This document shows, piece after piece, positions 46,086 to 62,684 of a stretch of 64,000 nucleotides of DNA. Origin of the DNA: Cerioporus squamosus. Its lineage: Eukaryota; Basidiomycota; Agaricomycetes; Polyporales; Polyporaceae. The stretch lies in NCBI GenBank assembly GCA_022592435.1, contig JABYQS010000092.1, positions 1 through 64,000 of the forward strand, read 5' to 3'. The notes beneath the pieces are model-generated. The model was not told the origin of the DNA. It did not search any database and saw nothing but the letters and a program-made list of their open reading frames with translations. Numbering within the stretch: position 1 is the stretch's first letter; every line of letters begins with the position of its first letter. Position numbers and translations under genes: made by a program.

Positions 46086-47689
46086 ATGTCGCTCATGACT
46101 GCTGGCCCCCTGCTCCCTCAAAAACTGCCCATCGTGCACGATCCGTGGTCTAGGACTCCCTCCGACGGAGTGTACCCCTCCCCGCTCCGGGCAACGTTGG
46201 CGGGACAGAGTGCCCCGCACATAGCACAACCTCCTCCTCCCAAAGGTTCGCCTCCTCGTACAAGCAGCTCGCAAGAGAGTGTTTACTGACACCGGGGACA
46301 GTCCCCGCCCCGACGTCATCGGTAGAGGCCGCGAAGCGTCTAGCGGCATGGACAGCGGTCGACAGGCACATTCACCGTGAACACAAGGTACGTGCTTTCC
46401 ATAAAGTTTTTCGTGCTATGGCTCAACCTTGTGCGGGAAGGTCATTGGCATTGGCTCCGGTAGGGCGACGCTGCACAATTTTCTGAGCTCTGTATTGATC
46501 GCTGTGTGACTCAGGCTCGACGGTCCCCTATGTCGTAGAGCGCATCGTAGCGCAGGGAAAGGAGGTCAACAAGGACCGAGTGTTTATCCCCACAGGTGAG
46601 TTCACTGTTCATTCCACCGAGGGCCGGGCAGCAAACTCTTGCCCGCGCCCGTCGCAAGCGAAGAAAGCCCCGTGACTGGGCACCGCCGTGCTCGATTGCG
46701 ACGTCAGTATCTGGCGCGCATATATCGAGTACAACGGCGAGCGGACTCGTCCGATATCCCTCCTCGGGGATGGGACTAGAAGCAGACTTCGCTCCTCGCA
46801 CCAACGTTCACTCTGCATGCACGGTCCCCGTTCGTTACTAACACGGTTTCTTCACAGGATTCCAATCCAAGGAGCTGATCGTCAAATCCGGGCTGCTCCT
46901 CGGAGACGTTGACCAGTACCCGGTGATCGACGTTACGATTGATGGTGCAGACGAGTACGTTCGCCGCGCATACAGTGACTGTGTACACGAGCTGACTAGG
47001 CTACGACAGAGTCGACCACGACCTCAACTGCATCAAGGGCGGCGGAGGATGCCACCTCCGTGAGAAGGTCCTCGCAGAGGCTGCTGACACGTACGTCCCC
47101 TCGTCCGCTCTCCACTCATCTGGCATTGAGCGCGCCCGCATTAGCTTCGTCCTGGTTGCGGATTACCGCAAGAACTCCGACGTGCTCGGCAAGAACGTAA
47201 GTCGGCGGTGTTGTTATGCGCGCGTTTCGCTGTGGAGTGCTGACGGAACCCCGTAGTTCAAGCAAGGCATCCCCATCGAAGTCGTGCCGTTCGCATACAC
47301 GAAGATCCTGCAGAACCTGCACCTCATCGGATCGCCGACGGCTGAGCTGCGAATGGCGAAGGCGAAAGCTGGACCGGTCGTCTCGGACAACGGCAACTTC
47401 ATCATCGACGCGCCCTTCCCGGAGGACCTGATGAGCGATCCTTACACAGTGCGTGCACTAGGTTTCCCGCGGCCACATGCGCACATTGACTCACTCCGCT
47501 CGTTCGCAGCTCCTGTCGCGCATCAAGATGCTCACGGGCATCGTCGAGGTCGGGCTGTTCTGCCACATGGCCAAAGCGGCGTACTTCGGGAACCAGGACG
47601 GCAGCGTCACCATCAAGTGGCACGACGGCCGCATAGAGAAAGTCGACAAGCCTGCCAGCCCAGTCATTGAGAGGCACACCGCAGCCTAG
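46086..47689 (+). CDS. RKI1: Ribose-5-phosphate isomerase A
   Basis: Predicted join 46086..46257, 46302..46387, 46441..46459, 46515..46595, 46858..46954, 47009..47089, 47144..47195, 47257..47448, 47510..47689 (319 aa), all phases consistent. The enzyme interconverts ribose 5-phosphate and ribulose 5-phosphate in the pentose phosphate pathway, in the cytosol. Family motifs appear in order: [102 protein letters not shown] and [12 protein letters not shown]. The catalytic Asp and Lys are within the DGADE and KGGGG loops. The first 55 or so residues (Pro-rich) precede the conserved part and are unusual. One exon is 19 nt and codes the GIGSG loop; one intron is 262 bp, long for this window. Confidence 0.94.
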
Positions 47690-48698
47690 ACGTGAGGCTT
47701 ATCATTACATCTAAGGAGGTCGGAAGTCTATAGAAGAAGGTTAGTGGCAGCCCGTCAGTGTGTACTTGAAGCGTGCTGACTGCTGCCGAAGAACCCTATG
47801 TAGTTATAATCTCGCGCTGGTCGTGCTGTACGAGCGTATGTCTTGGAATACACTGGCTAGCCCTTCATCTCTGTGTGCGAGGGTTTCCGTCTTTGTTGCG
47901 ACTTTACCTGTGCTTCAGGCAGCGTGTATCAATGCGAAGAAGCTCATGCTTAAGTTGGCCACAGCCTACGGCAATCCCTGCTAGACAATGCGTTGAAGTC
48001 CAAGTCCAAGCGAGTCACGTGCTCCTTGAGCAGGCGCGCACGACGCAGATGCGCAGATTCATCGAAGTGAGCGCAGAGGAGGCTTATTATAATGACGGGA
48101 AGCTCGAGAAAGCTAATCGAAAGTCTAATTAACAGGGATCGTCGCACGAATGGTGTCCTGTAACGTAACAGAACGGAATGTAACCACCATTTGGGAGAAG
48201 CGCACTTCGATGCTACACTCTGCGCCAGTCAAGCTTGCAAGCGACCTACGCCTCTGCCCAAGGGATAGTGGCTCAAATCCAAACAGAAACACACATGCGC
48301 CTCCGGATGAGCCACTGGGTCGTCGCAGGACCAAACATCAGCAAGCACAGGACTCGCCATACCAGGCAAGACACGAGGTGAGTGGCTCAACGCGCCTCCC
48401 GCCCTTGTTTGGTTGTGATTGCAAACCTTCCAACCCAGGCAGTAAGCAATCCGTCGCTCGCAGTGCACGTCCAAGAGCAATCGAGAGGCAATTGGCCCCC
48501 CAAATGCCCTGCTATAAAGCGGGGGCCCTCCGGGGCCTATGGTCCTCATCCCCCGACGCCTCTGCGCATCCTCCGAACTTCCTGCCCCCTCCCGAGAGCT
48601 TCCCCGCCCTCCAGAGCCACATCCTACCCCTGCTAGCATCCTAGCCACTTCCTCATCCACATCCTCCCAATCCTCCCTCACGCAAACCACCAACCACC
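47690..48698. other. Intergenic region, promoter of zinc-finger gene
   Basis: 1 kb between two plus-strand genes. The 3' part contains an inverted CCAAT box (ATTGG, 48491-48495) and a TATA box at 48513-48518. Long C/T-rich runs follow up to the ATG at 48699, as in many fungal promoters. No gene is seen in the first 700 bp. Confidence 0.5.
48513..48518 (+). promoter_or_regulatory. TATA box, zinc-finger gene
   Basis: TATAAA in a GC-rich surround, 181 bp before the start codon and 18 bp after an inverted CCAAT box. Position and context suit a core promoter with a long, pyrimidine-rich 5' UTR. Confidence 0.5.
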
Positions 48699-49869
48699 AT
48701 GGCTCCCCAGCGCAACCACAAAGGTCAACCTGGTCCCAAGCCCACCAAACCGCCAAAGGTACGTGCTTCGTACGACTTATAACCCACGGAGGCCAACCAA
48801 GCTGTCTTTCCTCAGTACGAATGCTCCGTCTGCCGCAAGGAGCTGGCCGGAGACCTCGCTCGCCACGCGCTGATACATGCAGAACCTTCTGTGAAGTAGT
48901 ACGTGTTCTTGCTTCTGCTTGGTCGAGCTCGACATCTCACCTCTTCTTGCAGTCGCTTTTTCTGTCCCCACGACGGTTGCGACAGGGCCAATAAGCCGGG
49001 GAACAAGGGTTTCCCACAGAAGTGCAACATGTTGACACATCTTAAGGCTGTGCAGTAAGTCTCGCAAGCCTTCCCCGCAGCGACTTGCGCTGACATTCTG
49101 CTCCTCCCTACAGCGCGCGTACGAAGCACCGGTGCCCGCACACCTATATCTGCCAGGGCTTCATTACCGAGTGCGGAAGCTTGCTGTCGGACGCCTCCGC
49201 CCTTAGCAGGCATCGGAAAAACTTCCACAACTATGAGGCTGGAGACTCCCCCGCCAAAGTTGCCGTGCCCACTCCCTGCACCGCAGACCACTCGCGCACC
49301 GCGCAATGTGGCAAGTACACGGACCGCGCTCGTCACACGCGCAAGCGTCCCGTAGAGAAGGCGTTCGACGACCGGGCTGACTACCTTGGCGTCGCGCCCG
49401 TCGCTGGGCCCTCGACCTGGAGCAACATTAAGCCCGAGCCAGTCGACTTCGGTCTCCTCCTCCCTTCTACGCGCACCTACGGCGTGTCCTCCGCGCAGAC
49501 GACGGACGACGTCGACGCCGTACTCAACCAGTTCCTGTCCGCGAACGGCCTCGTCAGTTCGACAACAGCGAGTTCGCAGAACCCCCCTTCTGCGAGCTCC
49601 AGCAGGATCCGCTGCTCCGGGCCTGCGATGATATGCTCGAGAACCTCGGGTCCCTGCCGCCACCCCACGTCCACAACGCCCGCCCGACGGCGGGCGTCGC
49701 GCAGGTGCACCAGGGCTATCCCGCGGAGAACTTCTACAGCCAGCAGATGAGCATGTTGCACCCGTATGGGCCCTCGCGCGAGTCGACCGTGTCGCCCGCC
49801 AGCTCTCCGTGCGCGGATGGGTGGGCTCCGACGGACGTCTTCAACTTCAACACCCCGTATCGTCTTTGA
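48699..49869 (+). CDS. C2H2 zinc-finger protein, one frameshift
   Basis: Predicted join 48699..48758, 48816..48898, 48953..49054, 49114..49869 (about 334 aa). Three zinc-binding segments: YECSVCRKELAGDLARHALI with a final His, FFCPHDGCDRANKPG with HLKAVH, and HRCPHTYICQGF with SRHRKNFH. This layout suggests a nuclear DNA-binding regulator. The N-terminus is basic (QRNHKGQPGPKPTKPPK). The C-terminal half is Ser/Pro-rich and acidic in places, as in activation domains. In the last exon the frame changes near 49559: GLVS must continue as FDNSEFAEPPFCELQQDPL and run to the stop at 49869. Loss of one T from a TTT run explains it, and a consensus error is the simpler reading. Target genes are unknown. 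Confidence 0.8.
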
Positions 49870-51172
49870 GTGCGCCGCTGGCCACGAGCATGTGGCGCGG
49901 TCTTCCCGCTCCGTCTCTCATCATCGCCCTTCCTGCATCTCATTTCACATCCCTATTCCCATTCCCCATTTCCCCTCATCTGCGTCTGCATTTCATCCTC
50001 ATCAACGTCTCGGTCTCCACCTGCATTTATATTATTTGTCTCACTTCATTCATTGGGACATTGCTAGTGTACACACGCACACAGCCTATCTGGACTTCAT
50101 ACATACACACGCACACTTTTTCACCAGCACGCCCATGTGTCTTGTACTGTTAGACATTCTGCATTCTTCCGTAGTCGCCCCTGTCTCTTTATAGAGTCTC
50201 CTGGCATTGGTCTCGGTTTCAATCCTCTCTCGTCTGTCATACCCGCGTGTTGTTCGTTCCCGTGTAACCGTAGATAGCTTCGCGCCCGGCGATTGGGCTG
50301 CAATACAAGGACCCGCATCTGGGTCCTCGTCTCGGTTATTCGAATATGTGTGCAATGTGCGCCGCAAGTCCAACGCAAGCTACACGGTGGTTTAGACTTG
50401 ACGAGTATCTGAATTGCCATGATGAGGAGTTGAATGGGGGGACCGGCCGCGTCCTGGCGCTAGACTATCTTATTGTTATACCGAACGCCGGCTTGACTTG
50501 CAACCACCACCATGGCCTCCACGAACTTGTCCTATCTCCCGCAACCCCTCCATACTGCACGACAGACTCGTACGAACATTTGAAGCCTCTCAGTGTGCCG
50601 CATGTAGCCGCCTTCGAACCACTAAATGAGCGGGATCTGCTTCATGATCTTCTCGAATCGAAGCCCAGCAATGTACCACGAGCCACTTGGCGGGCCGCTT
50701 TGATGTGCTCAAGACCTGCTTCATCCCTCACGGTCCGTTCAACATGAGTCTCCCCCTCGCCGGCAATTCAGCTGACTGCCCAGCAGATGCCTTACACCGC
50801 CAGAGGTCCGGAGCGTCGGGTCACCGTCAGAGTCTCCGCTCGTGAGGAGACATCGGACCCAATGTCTTCTCGCACGCAGCCGACAAGGAAGACTGCTAGA
50901 ACGTACAGTGAGTGACAGTTGCGGGCCCGCTGGCGCTCGAGGGACTGACACACATCAGTGCCAGTAGATTCTGCAGCGATAGCGATAGTAGTGCGTGATG
51001 ACGGCGGATCTCATGGATTCCGGTGCCGCCTTCCTCTCGGAGAAACGCCAAATAGAAGCGCAAGGAAGCACACCAGCCATGCGGACCCGCACTTGAAGAA
51101 GCCCGAACGTCATATTGATGTTTGCTATAAAAGTCGTGGCATTCGCTTCGTCCGTGCAGTCTGCTGCCCGCG
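49870..51172. other. Intergenic between zinc-finger and secreted-protein genes
   Basis: 1.3 kb. The first 300 bp are C/T-rich with ATTTATATTATT-like words and look like a 3' UTR. Frames further on carry no motif. The last 50 bp contain the TATA box of the following gene. Confidence 0.45.
51126..51132 (+). promoter_or_regulatory. TATA box, secreted-protein gene
   Basis: TATAAAA, 41 bp before the start codon at 51173. The distance implies a very short 5' UTR. It is the clearest TATA box in the window, fitting a strongly regulated secreted product. Confidence 0.6.
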
Positions 51173-54100
51173 ATGCTTGTGCTGTACCTCGCAGCTCTGT
51201 ACGCTGTTCTCTCATTTGTGCGGCCCGGCGCGGGACAGGCCGCCACGCTCGGCCTGCAGGATGGGTTCCTCTCGCTCGACACGCCTTCCTTCAGCGTGCA
51301 GCTGGTCAAGGACTCGCAGACGCTCTATTCGTTGAAGACGAAGGGCAACTCGTCAGGCTTCGACTTCATACCGGCGGACGTCATGACCCAGCGCCAGTCG
51401 AACGGCAACTACCACCTCGGCGATATCACGTTCCGCGCGAGAGTGGTTGGCTCTTCCGCTTGGACGAGCGGTGACACAGCTGCTCAGCGTCGGAACGTCT
51501 CGGCGCTGACGGCCTCTGGCAGCACACTCGCCGCCGCGAACTTGTCGCCAACGCTTCCGAGCGGATCGCTGCTGAACATCACGCGGAGATGGGTACTCGA
51601 GAACGGCCAGCTCCAGCTTCTGTTCGACGTCACCAACTCGCAGAAGCAAGCGGTCGAGATTGGCTCCCTTGGTGCGCCACTGGAGTTCAATAACGTACGC
51701 GCACACCCTCCCGAGTCGTGACTGTAGTTGCTAACTTCCTCGTCCATCATATCCGAATCAGATCTTCACCGGTCGCACTGCGGCACAAACGAATGAGCTT
51801 TGCAGCCTCTTCGACCCATACATTGGCCAGGACGCAGGCTACGTCCAGGTGACCCCGCTGCTCGGTACACTTCCTCCGCTCGTCGTAGTTCCTGTGGGCA
51901 AGTCGCCTCTGGAAGGCTGGCGATTCCTCCCCGAGAGCACGTCACAGCCGCTCGGCTACCAATCGCAGACCTTTGAGGGACTGTACGAGTGGCAATTCCA
52001 CACCCTCGCGTACGCGGAGAACGAGTGGAAGAACGTTACCCCATGGAACGCGCCCACATCCGCAACCTTGCAGCCTGGCGAGACCCGTACATGCGGCCTC
52101 GGCTTCGTCCTTGCGCCGTCCATCCGAGGCATCGAGAGCGCGCTCCAAGCGGCGAAGCGCCCCGTCGCCGTTGGCATACCCGGGTACATCCTCCCATCCG
52201 ACCAGCAGGGAAAGTTGTTCCTGAGCTACCCTTCCAACGTGAAGTCCCTCTCTGTCAGTCCCAGCGGCGCTCTCTCGTGGACCACCAACATCGACGCGAC
52301 CTCGTCTAGCTGGGTTGGCTACACGATCACTGCCCACACGTGGGGCCGCTCACGTCTCACCGTTTCTTACGCGGACGGGACTGTTCAAACCGTGCACTAC
52401 TACGTCACAAAGGCTGCTGCTCAGGCCATTGCGGACCTTGGGAACTTCCTCACGACGGAGTCGTGGTTTGATGACCCGTCGGACCCGTTCCATCGGTCAC
52501 CATCGGTTATCAGCTATGACCGCGAGGCGAATGCTGTGGTTAAAAACGACCCGCGCGCCTGGATCCCGGGTTTGAGCGACGAGGCGGGCGCAGGGTCGTG
52601 GCTCGCTGCGTCGCTGAAGCAGTTCGCGCAACCGAATGCGGAGGAGGTTGCTAAGATGGAGCAGTTCGTGAACCAGACGCTTTGGGGTTCCATCCAGAAC
52701 TTCAATGGTGAGTCGATTCTTCTCGTGATCATCGTCGTGTACGCTGAAGCCTCTCGCTAGGTACCGTCAAGAAGGTCGGACCTTCCCTGCTGCTTGAAGT
52801 GTACCATTTAACCGTGCTGACTATATGATCTAGTCCGTCTACTTCTACCAACCAGACCTTGTTCCGAACTACACGTATCCTTCGACCATTGACTGGGGCG
52901 TCTGGTGGTCCTGGAACGAGGCCGCGTCATACGCAACCGACCGGGCGTATGACTACGTGCACGTCATCGCCGCCTACTGGTCCTTGTATCGCGTCGCGCG
53001 CAATTATCCGGACCTCGTCAAGACTCACACTTGGGAGTGGTACATCAACCAGGCCGTCTTGACCGTCGCTACAATGACGAACGGCCGTGTGGGGTACGCG
53101 GACGACGGGCTGATGGAGGAGACCGTCATACGCTATTTGCTAGACGATCTGGACAGGGAGGGGTTGACCGCCAACGCGACGCTCGTGGAGAGCAGGATGC
53201 AGGCACGAGAGAAGGCATGGGCTGGGGAGCGGTACCCGTAAGTATAATCACTCGAGCACTCGCCCTATTGTACGCTGATTCTTTATCCAGCTTCGGTTCG
53301 GAGATGGCATGGGACTCGACTGGTCAGGAAGGCGTATACGCATGGGCTGCGTACTTCAACGACACTGTCACTGCCACGAACGCCCTCAATTCTATTCTGG
53401 CGTACCAGCCGACGGTCCCGCACTGGGGCTACAATGGGAATGCCCGCCGCTACTGGTAAGTCTTCCAATACATGGTGACCACTCCGACGACACTCAACAT
53501 GCATTCTTAGGGACAACGTCTATGGCGGAAAACTGCAGCGCATCGAGCGGCAGATCCACCACTACGGCAGCGGCCTGAACGCCATTCCGCTCATCTCTCA
53601 GTTCCGCGCCACTCCGGACGATCACTACCTACTGCGCGTCGGCTTCGGAGGGCTCTCTGGACCGCTGTCCAACATCGATCAAGGCGGGTTCGCAGCCGCG
53701 TCCTTCCACTCGTTCGCCGACACGCTCAAATGGGACGGCTACTCGGGCGACTACGGTCCCAACTTTGTCGGGCACTCGCTGGAGATGGGCACGTACATCC
53801 TTGAGCACCCTGACTTTGGGTGGCAGGCGTTCGGCGGGAACGTCGTGTCGAAGTCGCCAACAGTCAAGGTGCAAACGCTGGATTCCGTCCGCAGGAGGGT
53901 GTTCGTTGCTCCCTTGGGTGCGTGGCTCACACTGGATGCCGGGGCGTTCTCCGAGGTCGACTTCGATCCTGCAAGGCGCACGGTCCAGTTGTTCATCACT
54001 CCGTCTGCTGGAGGAGTGTCGGGAGCTGCGTCCGCTCCAGAAGCTCGTCTGCTCGTGCAGAACACCGCAAGCAACGGTCTCGGGGTACTTAGACCTACCA

Positions 54101-54177
54101 CGAATTTGAGTCAGGACGCCGGTGCTTGGGTAGTGCCATTCAAGAGCGGGGTCGCTTCGATCACTCTGAGTTTGTAA
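51173..54177 (+). CDS. Secreted DUF5695-type protein
   Basis: Predicted join 51173..51694, 51762..52707, 52761..52774, 52834..53237, 53291..53455, 53511..54177 (905 aa), all phases consistent, one exon of 14 nt. A signal peptide is clear (MLVLYLAALYAVLSFVRPGAG, cleavage near 20-22). The first part is beta-rich (LGLQDGFLSLDTPSFSVQL; YHLGDITFRARVV). The second half has Trp/Tyr-rich helices (WGVWWSWNEAASYATDRAYD; HVIAAYWSLYRVARNYPDL) resembling alpha/alpha barrels of carbohydrate-active enzymes. From memory this matches the fungal/bacterial family called DUF5695; the activity is not known to me. Asn-X-Ser/Thr sites are frequent. It probably acts outside the cell on a polysaccharide, which is an inference. 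The gene converges on AROM, with 130 bp between stop codons. Confidence 0.82.
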
Positions 54178-54306
54178 ACAACACGGGTACCCATTGTTGA
54201 AATGAGCTATCAGTACATTTTTCGTCAGCGTTTCATCTGCCCCTATCTAGGTCTAACCAAACAAGATACGACTACAACGTCAGCAGCCCCTTCAGGCATA
54301 ATAGAT

Positions 54307-59616
<5,310 letters not shown>

Positions 59617-60102
59617 TGTGGACTATCCCGGAGATGTGAATGGGTTTATCTAGGCACCCTGGCCTGCTGTTAAGTACGTGGTCAACCGCTGGAACACCGA
59701 TTAACATCGGATCGAACTCACTGCCTGGTGCGGCGGAACGGATGAAGGGCGGACTTCCCTGTCGTGAACCTCGCATCTCAGCGTCTGCGGACAGATAGAG
59801 GACAACATACTGATGACCGCGTACGATGTGCTCAATGCTGAGCACGTCGCAAGTCAAGCCGTGGACGTCGTGAGTAACGATGAGCAGACCCAGAGCGTTT
59901 CTGTTAAAAAGTCCGCGGGCCATGACTCTATTCCGAGAAACTCGGAATTGAAAAGGCGCTCATAGATAGCTCGTTCGAATATTGAAGTCGGTCTAAGTCG
60001 GGGCAACTGAGTCTACGCATGATATACAACTATGATACACAGTCGTGAATGCATAAAATCCCGATACAGATCAGAACGAGCCACTGAAGGTACACATGTC
60101 CT
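59617..60102. other. Intergenic, AROM promoter side
   Basis: 0.49 kb upstream of AROM and downstream of the DUF300 gene, both minus strand. It should hold the AROM promoter. No Gcn4/Cpc1-type TGACTC site was identified with confidence. Confidence 0.45.
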
Positions 60103-62684
60103 CTACGCCCAAGGATTCTCGTCCGGCACGTCCACCACAATCCTCGCATGCGCAGGCGGAGTCTCCGCCCTCGCAACCTCGACCGCCTCCTCCTCCGCCT
60201 CCAAGATCTCATCCGCATCGTCCCCAATGCCGAACACCTGCTGCGCCCGTTCCTTCTGCGGCGAGCGCGCGACCTCGACCTCGCCCTCCTCCCGCTCTCC
60301 GTGGGGCGTCTCCACGACGTACCCGCGCCGGTACACACGGTGCAGCGCGCTGCCCCCGCGCACGGCGGGCTCGCCCTTGCGCCGCTCGCGCGTCATCTCC
60401 TCTTCCCCTGCTTCGGGGTCCTCGACGACGAGGTCGACGGCATCTGGCGGCAGGACCGGTCGCTCGGATTCTGGGCGGGGGGATGGTGGAGGGCGGTTCT
60501 TCGGGCTGCCCCGGGAGGACGAAGATGTCGGCGTCTGCGGGGATGCAGAGTTCGTGCGGGAGATGGAGCCGCGCCCCGCGAGCTTGGGGGACGAACGGGC
60601 GACGGGAGAGGGTGTGTATCGGAGCTGCACCGCTGTCCGATCTCCTGGAGGCGACAGTCGCTCGGTCTCCTTGTCGATGACAATCTCTGGCCGCTCGAGG
60701 CCTTTGCCCTTGGCCTGAGGGAAGTACGAGTCCGATTGTTGCTGGTGTGGTGGCTGCGAGTGGCCGACAGCGCCGTAGTTGTCGCGGTGCCGCCGCTGCG
60801 CGCCGATTGGCGAGAACCAGGCGCTGTGCTCGTCGCGGAGGATCCGTTCCTCCTCGATCCACATTGTCTTCCTGGCGGTCTCAGAGCTGACGTCCACGCA
60901 GGGGTAGTTGTAGTCCCCAAAGAGGTACTTCTTGCTGTGCTCGAACAGCTCCTCGTCCGCGTCGTCCAAATCGCCGAACGGTAAGTCGTAGCCCTCGTCT
61001 GCGAGCGTGTCCCTAGCGAAGAGCGAGAACCCCTCGTCGTTGGGCCGCAGGTCCGGAGCAGTGTGTATGACGTCCGCCGCCTGGGCTGGGAGCAGCGGCG
61101 CGTACACCTCTTCCTCCTGGTCGTGTCCCGCCACACCCTCGACCGCACGGTTGATCCTCCGCTCGAACCTCCCTGGCGGACGCGTAGTCTGGACCGGCTG
61201 TGGGAGCCAGTACTTGCGCTTGCCGCCCTGGCTGTAGCGCAGCCCGGCTCGTATGCGTCGGTCGCGGCCGGCACCTTGGTGGATCTGCCCCTCGCTGGGC
61301 TCGAACTCACGGTAGTCCATGCCCTCGCCCCGGAGCGTCGCCTTGACGTCCTCCACGACGTCCCTGATCCCAAATGCGTCACGGAGCGCGTGCAGGACGG
61401 GCAAGCGTGCGACGTATGCCCTCTGAGGGTCTACGTAGTCGCGGGTGGCAAAGGCGTACATGTGCGCGATTGCAAACAGGGGCATCTCGAAGCAGATGAG
61501 CGTGTCCGTGAGTCCGAGCGAGATGTGCTCCGAGTCGGTGTATGGCCCGAGCTTCTTGATCGCGCCGCCGGCGACGAGGATGGAGATGAAGATAGACTGC
61601 CAGAAGCAGAAGAAGAGGATGCCCTTGACGCATAGGAACTTGGGCATGGGGCTGCAAGTCATATGAGCGTCAGCAAACGACGACGTCGGAGAGAGGGAGG
61701 ACGCACCGGAAAGGTTTCAAGTCATCGTTGACACACATCCAGAATATCGCAAGACAGTACAAGCGCCAGACATATACTGAAGTTGTACACGATGCTGATG
61801 TAGAGGTATCCAGAGTTGGCGCGTAGGTCGCCCTCGTTGTACTTCCCCACGGCCTTCAAGACGACCGTGGCCAACGCGAGAATCGGCTTGACCTGGACAT
61901 ACTCTGGTGGACGATCAGCAAACGCCGCGCCACGCCGAGGAGGACAGGAGACAACCCTCGCAACACTCAAGAAGGTAAGCCCAGGAAGTAGACGGTATGC
62001 ACAGACAAGGATATCGGACCTCCCCTTGTGAACCACCAGTGGCTTCCGAACCGCCCTTCCACGTCTGGGGACTCCAACATGATACAGGATAATGACGATG
62101 GATGGAGTACTCACGGATGACGCCTCGCTTGAGGAACAAAAATGTATATGGGTCGCTCACGTCGACCTCTCTCCATACGAGGTTTGAGGGGAATACGGGG
62201 TATTTGGGTGGTCGCCCATGCAGAAGAATGAGTAGTGACCTCTCGCCTCCGAGGTATGCGATGAGGAGATCGAAGAAACAGTAGATTACAAAGGCCTGCG
62301 TGCTGGTTAGTCGCGCGAGCAGGACAAAGGAGGCCGGGAACACACCTCGTAGATGTCTCGTACAGCATCAATAAAGAACGCAGCTTCGAGCGAGAATAAT
62401 GATATGAAGGATGCGATAGCGTAGAGCGGGACCATGAGCATGATCCGTATCACTTGTCTGTCGGTGCCCGCGAGTAAGCCTACTTCGACTCATAGCGGGA
62501 GCGCAACCATGGCAACGTACCGTTGCAGGTGTGGTTTCCGATAGTTCTTGAGGTGCATGATGATAGAAACGGCAGACACGAGGGTAGCGATGGTCGTACA
62601 GAGTCCAGCGACGAGCAAGATGGGGAAGGGCAGCGCAGAGCCAGAGCCATGACCGAGCTTGGGGAGGAGAGAGTCCGAGCCCAT
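60103..62684 (-). CDS. TMEM184/DUF300 (organic solute transporter alpha-like) membrane protein, one frameshift
   Basis: Predicted complement join 60103..61651, 61707..61903, 62115..62295, 62346..62457, 62521..62684 (about 733 aa). The N-terminal 330 residues form the seven-helix DUF300 core: FPILLVAGLCTTIATLVSAV with MHLKNYRKP, IRIMLMVPLYAIASF, FFIDAVRDIYEAF, VIYCFFDLLIAYLGGE, VKPILALATVVLKAVGKY, FLCVKGILFFCFWQSI and FEMPLFAIAHMYAF. Relatives include yeast and human TMEM184 and Ost-alpha, found in endosomal, vacuolar or plasma membranes. The last 400 residues are a disordered, charged, Pro/Ser-rich tail. In exon 4 an extra A (T on the coding strand) at about 61761 shifts the frame between ICLAL and YCLAIFWMCVNDD; phase arithmetic confirms exactly one surplus base. 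The third intron is 211 bp. Confidence 0.88.
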
